From: Aphelocoma coerulescens
Taxonomy: Eukaryota > Chordata > Aves > Passeriformes > Corvidae
Direction of reading: 5' to 3'
Assembly: GCF_041296385.1 (NCBI RefSeq)
Contig: NC_091014.1
Coordinates: 47,200,078 to 47,264,077 of the forward strand
DNA length: 64,000 nt
In this document: positions 35,937 to 48,147 of the stretch, piece after piece
Numbering within the stretch: position 1 is the first letter of the stretch
Layout: each line of letters opens with the position of its first letter
Position numbers and translations under genes: made by a program
The notes under the pieces: generated by a model
Told to the model about the DNA's origin: nothing
Database searches by the model: none
What the model saw: only the letters and a program-made list of their open reading frames with translations

Positions 35937-37383
35937 TGTCATGGTTTACTATAGTTTGGGTTTTTTGTTAGAGGTGTCTGTCAGCTACGGGAGTGATTCT
36001 CTTGCAAAGAGGTGTTTACAGATTCCTCTATGACCTAACAGAACCTATCAACTGACTAGTTTGAATATTGGCAACTTTTTTAAGCCACTTAAGAAGCTTG
36101 ACGCACCTGTGTGATCCACATTTAAGAACGTACAGAGCCCGGGAAAGCTCTCTTGTCTTCCGGATTTTGGACAGGTAGCAGGAGGGGCCTGCAGGTGGCC
36201 CAATGGGGCTGGGCCGGGCCTTGCTCGGCCCGGCTGGGTTGGCCATGGCGTGGCCCTGTTCCATCCACGCCCCCCCCACAGCCCTGCTCTGTGCAGGCGG
36301 TGCAGCCCAGCTCCGCATCTCTCCCCTCCAGTGCGGCCGAAGATTCATCTGAGGATGCCTCACTGCCCAGCAAAGATCATGTGACCAACAGCGATAAGCG
36401 AACTCCAGCTGCAAGGCCCGGGTGAGATTAACCCTTTTTTAGTGCTGTAAATTTCCTCCAGAACAGATGAAGCCTGCAGACATCAATCCTCTCCCAAATC
36501 AATGCCATAAAGGCACCAAAGTCAGTGAAGAAGGAAGAGCTGAAACCCTGAGGGAGGAGAAAGAGGAAATGCTTCGAGCTTAGAAGTTGAAATTCTGTTG
36601 TAAAGCTATGGTGATGGACTGTGATACATCAGTTACCCATTGTAATTTCATGAAAGCATGGGGGGGTGGAGCATTCAAACTGTACTTGTGAGTAGAAGTA
36701 TTTGTGCTGAAACAAGCAAATGCTGAAGTAGCTGTGATTTGATGAGAAGCTTGAACAGAGAGAGATGAAAGTGATGACTCTTGCTCCCAGGGAAGAAGAA
36801 GACCTCTTCCTAGAGATGAAGATGCTCCCAGAGACAGGTGAAGAGAGCCTTTGTTTTTGAACAGCTCAACCTTAAAATGGTGTCCCAGTAGCTCAAGATT
36901 GGACCCTCGAAAACAGTTGTGGGGAAAGCTGTAAGTTGGGGGAAGGGACTCTCACATGTGAGCAGAGAACCAACGCGGGCGGCTGTCTCGCTGTGATACT
37001 GAGGCCATGAGAGAACTTCTTGTGGAGATGTCTCCATAGCATGCGCAAGAGAGACTCCTCTCCCTAAGTGAACTAAAAAAGGGTTATTATAGAAGTGATA
37101 AACTGACTGAAAATCTCAAGGGTTGTGTTTTTACATTGTCAGTGGGAGAAGAGAGAAAGGTGGGGGGAGGAGAAGTGTTCTGAAGGTTTGGTCTGACTTT
37201 ATTTTTTCCCTTTCTTTTAGGTCTGTTAATAAACTCCTTTATATTCTTTTAAGTTTTGTGCCTGCTTTGCTTTCTCCTAATTCTTATCTCACAGAAGGTA
37301 AATAAGTAAGTAATGGATATTTTGACCCGAACCACTACACTCTAATTGGTGTTTCCGCCTGGTTTTGAACTGAATCCGCTACA
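35937..37383 (+). mobile_element. Complete ERVL-like solo LTR with target duplication
   Basis: A 1447-bp LTR begins TGTCATGGTT and ends CCGCTACA, the TG...CA ends of a retroviral LTR. It is flanked by a perfect 5-bp direct repeat, gttat, at 35932-35936 and 37384-37388. Five bases is the duplication length typical of class III (ERVL) elements. A GC-rich block at about 36140-36350 contains the inverted pair gggccgggcc/ggcccggc. AATAAA lies at 37228-37233. The U5 tail has the 'ttctcctaattcttatctca' block of avian ERVL LTRs. No internal genes or second LTR are present, so recombination between two LTRs removed the provirus body. Open frames inside are shadows. Confidence 0.88.
37228..37233 (+). 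promoter_or_regulatory. ERVL-like LTR polyadenylation signal AATAAA
   Basis: AATAAA about 150 bp before the LTR end, preceded by a pyrimidine-rich stretch. This is the expected position for the family. Confidence 0.6.
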
Positions 37384-37388
37384 GTTAT
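37384..37388. repeat. Target-site duplication gttat, right copy
   Basis: Right partner of 35932-35936. Confidence 0.85.
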
Positions 37389-40300
37389 TAAATGCTAATA
37401 GTTCCTTCTGAGTGTTCATAGAGAATTGTACCACAAATTATTTGATACAGAAGTCCTAGTGTTGCAAAAAATTGGAAAGCTGTTTATTTAAATGAAAAAT
37501 ATCGGGACTTTTCAGTCATTACTAAATGCTAGAACTTGTAGTAGATCTTTGCAACTTGCAATAAATCTTTGTGGAAAATACTTGAAATACCATGGAAGGG
37601 AGATAATAGCACTTGGACAAAATTTGAATATACGGTTGATGCGGGTGAAGACGGTGAATACTGGTGTCTCTTAGATTTAGTCTCAAAGAATTCAAGGTTT
37701 TCACTTTCTTTGCATTTTACTATTTAGATTTAAGAAGAGATTAATTCCAAACATGGTTTCACTCAAATGTCCTATCTACTTTTGAATTTACAAAAAAAAA
37801 TCACTGTCCAAATTGATTCCTGAAGACCAGATATGAGCCTGATGCATTCACAAAGATCCAGACTTCTGTTTTACTGACATAGAGCACCAAGGCATAGCTT
37901 TCTAGGGAGCACATGTTCAGTCTGCCTTAGCTGACAGAACTGGTCATGGAGTCACTAATGATGGATGATATTTTTAAGGTGTTGTCTTTTGTACCTCACT
38001 TGGCTTAATAATAAACTTTCTCACTTCTCAAATGTGTTTTAAAGGACAAGAGTGAAAGAATTTTAGTTTGGTTTGGTTTTGTTTTTTTTCACCTTTTCTC
38101 CTCAGATTTGTATGAGTTGGGACCTGTAGCTGTACTGGGAGATTGCTTAAGTGCCCACTTGTAAGTGCTTGTGGATGTGCTTCCTACCTTGACATCCTTT
38201 TGGCCCACACCTGGAATATCAAGTGATAGACAAGGAAAATTTTTTTTGTAAACTGAAGATATCAGACTTTTATAAACTTTAATTTGGGATTAGTGTTTCT
38301 TAGTTTGAATACAGATGTGCTAATTATTATTCATGCAACACTGAAAATGCACTTACAGTGCTGTAACTGAACAGAAATATCCCCATTAAGATGGCTTCCC
38401 CAAGTCTGTTAGATTGTTGTGTCAGTTACTCCTAACTCGTTATTAATTCTAGCTATGGTGCCAATTATATTTCGTTGTAAGGTTTGGTTTTTGAGAGCAG
38501 ATCTGTGGTGAAACTATGCTGAGAACTTCTCTGCTTATAGGGAACACTTTTCCTGCTGAATTTTATTTGCATTTCTGTTTATATGTTCTGGCTCTTGACA
38601 TACGTTTTTAAGAAGGTATAAATCAGCATTGCTGCTTCCAAAAGGACTCAGTGAATGCTTTTGTTATTCTGCATGTTTCTGAGCAGCCACCTGCATTAAT
38701 ATTGAGGGTGCACTGGCTTGTGCATGAATTCAAGCTGATTAGTCAAATAGAGAGTGCAGTTCTTGTTTCTATTCAGAAAATGGACTTTTTTATGAAGGGC
38801 AAAAAATCTGTTTTGAAGCAGCAGCCAAGATGTGGGTAATATTTTATATGTTTGAACATTTACACACCATAGTTTATAGGCTGCATGCAGCTCTCCCAAC
38901 TCAAAATTGCAGTATCTTGTTGTGTTAGACATGAAGCCTTGCAATCCAAATATCCTCTCATGAAAAGCTTTGTAGAGAATTACACTGAGTAGTAAAACTT
39001 AGTTTTTGTGATACTGTGCAAAGCTAATCTTGAAAACATAAATTAGCTAAACATTAGCTTTTCAATAGTTTTTTAACAAGAGCTTTTTCAGTTGAATGGT
39101 TTGTTAAATTTTGCAGCACTTCTGAAAGGAAAACATCCATTGCATTTTCTCAATTGATTATGGAAATTGAGTACAACTTAATGTTATGCTCAAAAGAAAA
39201 CAAATCTAGAAGCAACAGCTCACCCCAAGCAGTGGTCTGATGGAAACCAAGCATTTTGAAAACAATTTAGTGTTATGGGAAGAGAAATTATGCTCAACAC
39301 AGTTCCTTTTGCCATGTTGACTGGCATCTTATCTGTGGGGAAAAATTCGCCTGTCCTGCCAAGGAGAAAAAAGTATGGTAATGCACTGGCAGCTGCTAAC
39401 AGCAGCTATCAGAGGGATATGGAGAGAACACACATCTTTTCTACAAGCAGAATTATGTAAAGGTTCCATTCCCCTTAGTTAAAGATCTTATCCTTTTCTG
39501 TCTCAATAGTGCTAAGAATCAGAAGGCAGAGATAGGGATATTCTGCTATTGTTTTGTTGCTATCTCTGTTTCTGAGTCTACGTGGTTACTGCAAACACAG
39601 CTAAAGAGCAAGATAGCTGACACTTAAGCAGAGAAGATATTCACCACTGGTTTTCCTTCTGTGTTACTGCTAAATGCAAGTATTGCTTGGCTGTATTGCA
39701 TGAGGGAAGGGATTTAAATATGCGTTCATATCATTCATGTCTTTGACTGCAAGTTTTCAAACTTGAAATTGAATTGATATCTTTTGGTAATTTTTATCTC
39801 TTTGACCTGTTTTTGAACACTGTGCGGCCATAATGATGAGAAGGTGATTAGGCCATTGCCATGCAGACACCATCCCTGTGTGTTCAGCAGAGCTCAGATT
39901 TGATTCTGCTGCTGCTGGCATTACTGTGTCATTTTTTCTTTTGCTTTCCTCTCTTCCTCATCATTCCTCTGTGGCCTGCCACGGCTCAGGTGCTGCTGGT
40001 TGCTGTTACTATCCAGGATTTATGAGCCATCTTTCATAGCAGGTCTCACATTCCTGAGAGAACTAGATGGATGGAGTGTCCTGGGTTATCACTCAGTGCT
40101 GGTCTGGTCACGAAGAGCATGTGGTTGCATTTTAGGGCCTGATTATTTCTCAGGAAGTCCATTCACTAGCAAAGAAATACCGAGGAAACATTAGAAAAAA
40201 AATTAAAATACTAACAGTGGTGATTTTTCAGTCAAACTTCAGAGAAAGTATGGCAGTATGCTTCCACCCATATAAAAGAAAGTGCCCTCAAGATAAATTC

Positions 40301-43300
40301 AGTGTTAGAGTAAAGGATCAATTTTTACTGACTCCACTTTGAATTGTTGCCTATTTATACCTGGCTAATCCTGGGGATCACCTGAGCAGTGACAAAGAGA
40401 GCTCAACACAAACCAGCAGTAGTGTGTAGTTCCTTAAAATGATGTTTTCATCATGTGTTTTAGCCTATGTTAAATTCTTGAATCATTCCACATTGTAACA
40501 AAAAGTAAAATATTCTTCTGGGTATTTATTTGTGTGTTTGCATATGTTTTTAATTTTTTTGTGACACAATAAAGTAGGCAATTTTCTGAGTATTTTGTGT
40601 AATGGCAGTGCAGAATGTTATGACTCTATCTACTTGGCAAAATGTCTTGCTGAGATATAAATAGATTTCTAATGGCTGTCAGGCTCTGTGCCTAAGAAAT
40701 TTTCTTGTAGATATCTCATTACAGAAATAACATCATCAATAAAATAGCTGAAATATTTTGAAAACGCGGGAATATTTTTACATCAGTAACTGCAAGGAAA
40801 ATACCTACCATATGCATAATTTGAGGCTGATTTAAAAGCTGTAATTTATCATAATTATCTGCATATTATAATGGCAAAACACGCTTAATTGCTTTTGACT
40901 GGACTGGTATTATGATGAGAGGGAAAGTTAACAGCAGATGGCCCTACTGTCAAAACTGTAGTCTCTTAACCCAAAATGAAGTAGCAGACTGAACATAACA
41001 TGTTTCTGGCTTCTGATTTTCAGCGGTAAGTATGAACTCACATTTGGTGGGGTTGTGAATGTTTACAGACCAATAGAAATTGTCTTAGCTGGTGACAAAA
41101 ATAGCAATGAAAACTTGACTAGATAGGATTCCTCATTGCATTATGACTTAGATTTTCTAAAGCATATGAAGTTGTTTAAAATATTAAACTGGTATGAAAA
41201 GAAAATTCTTTCCAAAATATTAGAACCTGTTATAACATTATTTTCTGCCCTTTTACCACCCTATGTGCATTTTCTACTTTCATACAGCAATGAAAAAAAG
41301 AAGTGCTTAATCTTCTATACCTGTCTGGCTGTGAAGAAATAAATTAACAGTTGAAGAAACATACAATTTTGCAGTGCTTCAAATAAGTTCAGCTTTGCTG
41401 CATCAATTGCAATATGCCTGAAGGATTTGTCTTGTATTAATCACAATGTGCATGCACAGATGCCGTGCTGTAAAAATCCCAGCATCTTTACTCACAAAAT
41501 GCCCAGGAGAACTGAAGAATTTAAGATTACATTTGTACAAAGTTAAATTACAGAGTGGGAGAGAGAAGGGCTGGTTTGATTTTGGTTTTTTTTTTTTTTA
41601 AATGTCTAGCCAGAGAGAATCACAATAAGCAGGTGGTACATTATACTGCTGGATGGTCAATGAAAGTAAATTAGCTGCTTCAGCTGATAGAAAAGAAATG
41701 CTGGCCTGATCAACTTAAATAAAGGTGACATGTTATTTGTGAAATAATGCGAATACTGGAATGTGGTTTAACCCCAAAGTTTGTGTGTATATTTGTATGT
41801 ACATTTTGTCTGTGCTTCATATTATACATTTTATAACAGTTAATCTTCTAGACTAAAATAATGGGTGAATTTATTAGAAAGCAGAACTCATTACAGGGAG
41901 AGATTTATTATTTGCTTTGTGTCAGAACAGATCTTGCTCAGATGTGCTGATTGATGGGGCAATGTAATTTGTTCATCATAGTAGCAATATGTAAAAGGAA
42001 ACCAGTGGGACAAAGATATGTTGCACCTTAAACATTTTCCCCTTTTACAGTCCAAGCATAACAGGAGGATTTTTAGAAGATATCCTATTTTTTAAAGGCC
42101 TAACCAAAAGAAATCAGTAGATTTGTTAGATCTAAATCAAATAGTAAGACATAAACAGTCTAGTAAAAAACCTTTTTGGAGGTATTTTTAACACTGAGAT
42201 GATGCATATTTGTACATATTAATGTTTAAACTTTTTTCAATACACCATCACTTAGTGGTGATGTTTCTGGAAACTGACAGCCAGTTGCCAGTTACAATCT
42301 GTTTTATGCCTGTTTCAGGAGGTTGTTAGTTTTAAATCTTTAGATTTGTTCCTTAGGCTGTATCATCTTGACCCTTCTTTCAGCTAATGCAGATACACAG
42401 CTTAATAAGATTTCATGGTATAATGTAAGTATACAGGGACAAGGTGCTCAGACTTTCTCTGCTCTTTCCAAACCTAAAAGCATATCCTTCAAAGAGCTTA
42501 CTACGCATAGTAATAAACTGTGTGCAATAAGCATATAATTTTTATTTAGCCTGCTGTATCATAGTAGAAACAAAGATAGGTACTCTTGAATACTCAAAAT
42601 CAGTTGTAAAAAAGCCTGTAAGAATTCTCCCATTCTTTGTTTTTCCTTGGAATCATCCTTGTCTTTGTAGGAGGCTCTCAAGATAGGTTTTCTTTGAACA
42701 TCTAGTAATGTGATATTTTGCTTTTACCCCATGCTGGTCTTCTGAGCATCCTCTAAGAAGATTTCTGTGATCCAAAGTAAAGTTCAAAGTTCAAATTAAT
42801 TAAAATATCTCATTATTTGAATCTGATTCATGCACTGTAGAGGTTTTTTTTGGGAGGCTTTAATGAATCAAGTTTGAATTAAAATGAAAAAAACTTGATG
42901 ATTCACTTATCTTTTGCTAATTCTCTACATTCCCTTAGAAAACATTAATGCAGTACACAGGAGACTTGGAAGCAAGTTGAAGAGAATAATCTCACAAAAG
43001 TTTTTAAGAGTTTACCTGCTAAGCTGTGTTTTTCAATGTATGCCTTACGCAATTCTGGCAAAATTCTGGTTGCTATTGTAGAATCTTATTTCTCATTCCT
43101 TCTGTGCAGTTTTGCTACACTCTTGCACTCTCCAAAACCTAAGCAAAGAAGCAAAAGCCATTCACAAAAATGCATCAATTTTGATGATTTAAAATTTTGC
43201 CTATTGTTTCTCTTCTGCTTTCATTTTTTCATATTACTTGTTTTTAAACATCTGTTTAATTATTCACTTATTGTTTGTCAAAGTGTTTTGCTCTCATTAT

Positions 43301-45924
43301 AAAGCCTATATTCCCTATCTTTTTATGAGTCAGCAGAGGGATGGATTGTGGAACATGTGGAACTATCAAGATTCTGAAAGCTTTTCTGTAAAGAAAACAC
43401 CATTTTTTGTTTGTAGCAGGCTGACAGCTGAAATCTTGAGAAGTGAAAGCAGAGCAGGATATCAGGAACGGAGTGAAAGGCTAGATATAATAACACAATA
43501 ATATTCCAAATGTGACAATAGAATCATTATAGAACATCTAAAATAGTATGGAAGACACTTTGAAATTATGGCTTGACATTTTTAGTCCAGTAAAATGTTC
43601 TGACATGGGTTAAACAGTTTGATCTTGCAATGAAGCCTTAGGTCTAGAGCAAAAGAGTAGAAATCTCCATCAGTGTGCATTTATAGCGAAGTCTTTCTTC
43701 TTCCTGTAGTTAATTGGAATCAAGTATCTTTGTGTAGGGCTTCTAAAAGTATGTCTAGTCACATTCTCTGTGTTTCAGCCCTAAATAGTACTTATTTTTA
43801 TTGCTCTACAGAATTACTGTTCTTGCTTCAAATATTAAATCATGGTTTAGTTGTGTAAGAACTAACCGGCTGGTTTTTACTACTGCCAAATTATTAAATT
43901 GGGTATTTTTTTTTTTAATTATTTGTCCCTGAACTCTAGTACAGGGGAAAACCAAAAATGATATTTAATGAAAATGAGCCTTAAGTTGTTAAAGGCTTGA
44001 AGGGTGTCACTGCAGGGTTGCACATGTCAGCAAACCAGCAGATTCTGGCACTGCAGATGCAACACAATGCCTCTAACATTTTCCTTTTTCCTGCCGGAAC
44101 AAGGAAAGCTCCGAAGGCCTGCGTTGACAGGTAACAAGATCTAATAAGCAAGGGGAAAAGGGGTAGGTGGGAATGAAAGAGTAAGGGAATATCCATATTC
44201 ATTATTTAATCAAGGGAAGTTGTCTTGGTGAATTTTGGGAATACTCATTCCTTGCTTCAAAAGCTTCTCTGTGATAGCTGTAAACAAATTACCTCTATGA
44301 ATAACTTCTTAATCAGGAAAGAGTAGAGCTGTTCTCTACTTGATCTCTCCCTTTGGGTGGTCCCAGTCAGAGAGCAGCAGCCTTCCTTCTGATGGCTTGG
44401 CTTCAGAGAAGCTATATGATATTATGCTGACAGCTGTAGACCTCTTTTTGTTAGGGATAACAAACATCCTGTGCTGAGGACAGCATCAAGCCCAGCCTGC
44501 AGTATGCCCAATTAGAGAAGCTAAAATCTCATTTGTTTCACCATGGGAGTCTCTGAAAGCACACCGTTTTGGCCTCATTACAGTATTTTTAACTTTACAA
44601 AAACAATTTCATTATGGAAATTAAAGAAGCTCATTTAGTCTTAGCATTTATGCTTAACTTAATAAATTCCACAAGTGTATCAGTCACCCTAGTGTGCAGG
44701 CTTTTTTGTTCTTTATCTAAGAAAAAATTTGTTTTAGAAACTGTTTGTAGAGACTGTTTCATAAAGGAAAGTGCCATTTGAATATGCTGGTTATTTGTTA
44801 CTGAAATGAACAAATTTCTGGACTCCATTGTAGGAATTTTCCTTCGTTGAACATCTGAGCATTGACCAGCATTGACTCTGCTGTACCCTACTATGTAAGT
44901 CAGTGAAAAGATGTCAGAGAATAATCTCTTTTAGTCCCTAGCAGTGCAGGCTAAGGACAGGATACCTTGAGGTTCAGGTGAAATAGCTGTTTATCCCACT
45001 AACTACAGGTGAAACACTTTAATCTCCTTGAAATCTTTCTTTAAGATGAAATAAATCAATAAAAGGAGACTGCTATAAACTGTGCAGTTACTATATAGTT
45101 CTGAAAACAAACTAAATTGATTGTAAGCATCTGTTTTTATGTATTTTTCTCCTTGGAATACGTCCCAGTGGCTTTTTCTTTGTTAGAATGATCCAATTTA
45201 CTTAATAAGCTATAAATATGTTGAGCTCAAGTCAACAAAGGTGTTTTCAACATACACAGCAGCATAGATAAATCAAACTTTTTTCTTACAACTCTTGTGG
45301 GCTGCAGTAGGAGAAAGGCAATCAGTATCAGTGGTGCACCTGAGGCTTTTCTGGTCTCAGGTGCCAAATTCTTTTTTCTTGCTGCTGGTGTTGGCACTGT
45401 CGCTGGTGCTCCATTTTTACTTGCTGTTGCAGACAGGAGCTGGAAGGAAATAGGAGTGAATGAGACAGAGGCAACCTCGTTCCACCACTCTTCATCTTTC
45501 CTCTACTGTCACTGAAGCTACTCCATCAGCTTCCTCAAATTCCCTGTGTTAAGATTTATTTAGACTGGCGAGAGGTGTCTGCTTAAATCCAGCCTAAATA
45601 ACTGAATTGTTTTTCAGAACAGTAGCTGTCTAGCTTGCTGCGAAAGTGGGTTGTGTTTAGTGGCCATAATAATTTGTTTCTTCTATAGCTTGCTTTTTCA
45701 GTCAAGCTATGGCATTTTCTATAGTTAGAATGTGAGCTGTCTTTGTTTGCTTTTTTGTTTAACCAAGGTGAAGTGATGCAAAAGTCTGTGAGAACATTCT
45801 GTTTCCCTTAAAATAATTGGACTTCAATTCTTCAAAGATGGTTGTTTTATTTTTTTTCTCTGCTGAAACCCCAAATCCTTGTATTACTGAGAGCTGAAGT
45901 GGTGATTCACCAGGTATTTTCTTG
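37389..45924. other. Long repeat-poor, gene-free stretch
   Basis: More than 8 kb in which I recognise no gene and no transposon. The sequence is AT-rich and of normal complexity. A part at about 40735-40960 looks like a conserved non-coding element by composition, with a lone CGCG and octamer- and homeobox-like AT motifs. This is only an impression. Confidence 0.5.
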
Positions 45925-46075
45925 AATTAGAGATGCACAGTCTCAGTCTCTTTTGGGTCCTCCTTTGGAGACATTCAAAACTTGGCTGAACATGCCCCTT
46001 AGTGACCTGATGCAGTTCAGAAGTTGGCCTGGCTTTGAGTGAGGACTTGGTCAAGATGACCTCCACAGGTCTGTG
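45925..46075 (+). mobile_element. CR1 LINE tail, short diverged fragment
   Basis: About 150 bp of CR1 3' end on the + strand: 'tttggagacattcaaaactt' near 45964, then 'ctggctttgagtgaggactt' near 46029 and 'caagatgacctccacaggtc' near 46052. Diverged but ordered. Confidence 0.75.
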
Positions 46076-46303
46076 TTACGGTTCTGAGTCCAGGAGAGAA
46101 GGACTAGCAGATGCTGGACATCCAGTTCCAGTGGATAGTTTTATTGGAAGCATAATTTTTCACAACAACTTGCTTTAAACAGCTGTGTAAAGCAGTGTAA
46201 CAAATAAGTAGTTACCTGAAACTAATTCTGTGAACTCCTCATGGTTGTAAGCTGGCACTGCCACCAAAATCACAGCAATATGCTATTCCTTTTTCTCTCC
46301 ACA

Positions 46304-46323
46304 CTCTCTCTCTCTCTCTCTCC
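46304..46323. repeat. (CT)n microsatellite
   Basis: About ten CT units, followed by a pyrimidine-rich stretch to about 46350. Confidence 0.9.
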
Positions 46324-48082
46324 TCTCCCCACTTCCCCCATTTCTTTCTCCTGCTCTTCTGCTTTTCTCTGTAGCCATCCCATATCCCTGCCTGGTTAAT
46401 GCACCAACCATTGTGTAGCTTTGTTGTGAACAGAGCAAGGGAGTGATCTAGCTGAAAAGATTTGCTTATTTTAGTGGACTGAGTTTTAGTTAGTTTTTTT
46501 AAAAGTAAAAAAAATCCTTGGCAGAACTGTAAATGTGTGTGAGAGTATGGATGTCTTGGGAACAAGCTGGTCTGGGAAATCGGTAATATTTTGATTTTTT
46601 TACTATATGTGTAATAAAACAAGTTATACAAGGTGAATGGTAGTCTTGGAGATCTTTATTTATTCATACAAATCCAAAGAAGAGAATGAGATTCCTGTTG
46701 AGCCTGAATAATGGCAATCTTCAGTCATTTGGTGTCCTCTGAGACTTACTTTTGTTCACTATTTCAAATGTCATTTTGTGCGTTAGAAAATATCAGGACT
46801 CCATCTTGCATAAGCTGCATAAAAAAAATGCAGTTTCTCTACCTTTCTTTCAAAGCCAATTAAAGTGTAAAGCTGAAATAATACAATGTGGTTGAATTAT
46901 AGATCAAGCAGTTGTGCAGATGTATCATTGAATGGTACTCAGTCCATTTTATGCTATTATAAACTACAGAAATGCTATGTTTACTTCCTTTATAAATCAA
47001 GCAAATCTTGTTTTTATGGCAGAGAGTGGGAGGTAAGGTAATAGTGGAGTGGGAGGATAATTTAGAATAGAGGTACCTGCAACATGCAGATACAGTGCTC
47101 CAGAGTATTAGGATATGTTATGTTCCTTTTGAGAAGTTGTTTGTAATGATTGTTAATAGCATCCCTCAAGAGGAAGCAGAATGTAAGTATGCTGAAATCC
47201 AATGAAAGTTGAGATAAAAAGTTCAAGATCATTTATATCAAATGAGAATCTTAATAGGAGGGCAATCAACAATTTTGTCAGGAGCTTGGTCCATACTCCT
47301 TCAGTTTATTGAAGGTGTGAGTGGTCTGACCTGTCTGTTTTCTGGAAGAACTGTATATTTAGTAGTTATCAGAAACTGAAAGGGTGATAATGTAGAAAAA
47401 ATGTGGGAAAGAAGATAGTAATTCTAACTGGTAATGAGGCCATGTGTTACAGCCAAAATTTTTTTTTCAGCTGACATATAACAAAATGAAGAAAAATGGA
47501 AAGTAAACATTTGATTTCCATCTAATTTTTCCTTCTAGTTAGGATGTCCTATTGTGGTTTGACAGAGCTGCCATCCTTTGACTCAACTCTGTCAATTCAG
47601 TAAACAAGAGGCTCTACCAGTGCCACTGCTTCTTCTACATCAGTTATTTCATCCTCAGGAAAGAAAGCTGCCTGCTTGGAACAGATTCCTTAGAATGCAT
47701 ATGTGCATTTGATCTGATACTGTAAATAACTACTCTTCACAGAGTCATATTTTTCTAGAGGAGAACAAACTGAAGGGAGCTTTGAAAATTTGAAAGGACA
47801 TATTTTGGCAAGAGAGAGCTAATGGTAATAATAGAGCTATGTACTCTGAAAAAAAGTCTATTTACAGAAAGCTTTTCATAGCAATCTGGTAGGAAATCTA
47901 CCTATCAAAAAAGGTGCTGGTTTTCAACAAATGGCTTCTAGACTCATCTTTGTTGTTTTTAAAATTGTTGCTTTGAGTGCTTCTGGTTTCATTAAGGAAA
48001 AAATGTTAGCAGTGTTGCAGCAAAGTTTGTGGTGTCTTTGGGTTGAAATGTTGACATCAAAATTGATGTGAGATTTATCATG

Positions 48083-48147
48083 AGTGTGTGTATATATATA
48101 TCTATACACTTAGCTCTGTGTGTGTGTATGTATGCATATATATGTGA
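48083..48147. repeat. Compound TG/TA microsatellite
   Basis: Runs of TG and TA units in alternation with a short interruption near 48101-48117. Confidence 0.85.

Noticed and set aside
36028..36425. Open frames of 83-128 codons on both strands
   Set aside because: They lie in the GC-rich core of the ERVL-like LTR and are by-products of composition.
44000..44135. Possible exon ending in cag|gtaaca
   Set aside because: One donor-like site without an open frame, acceptor or homology does not support an exon.
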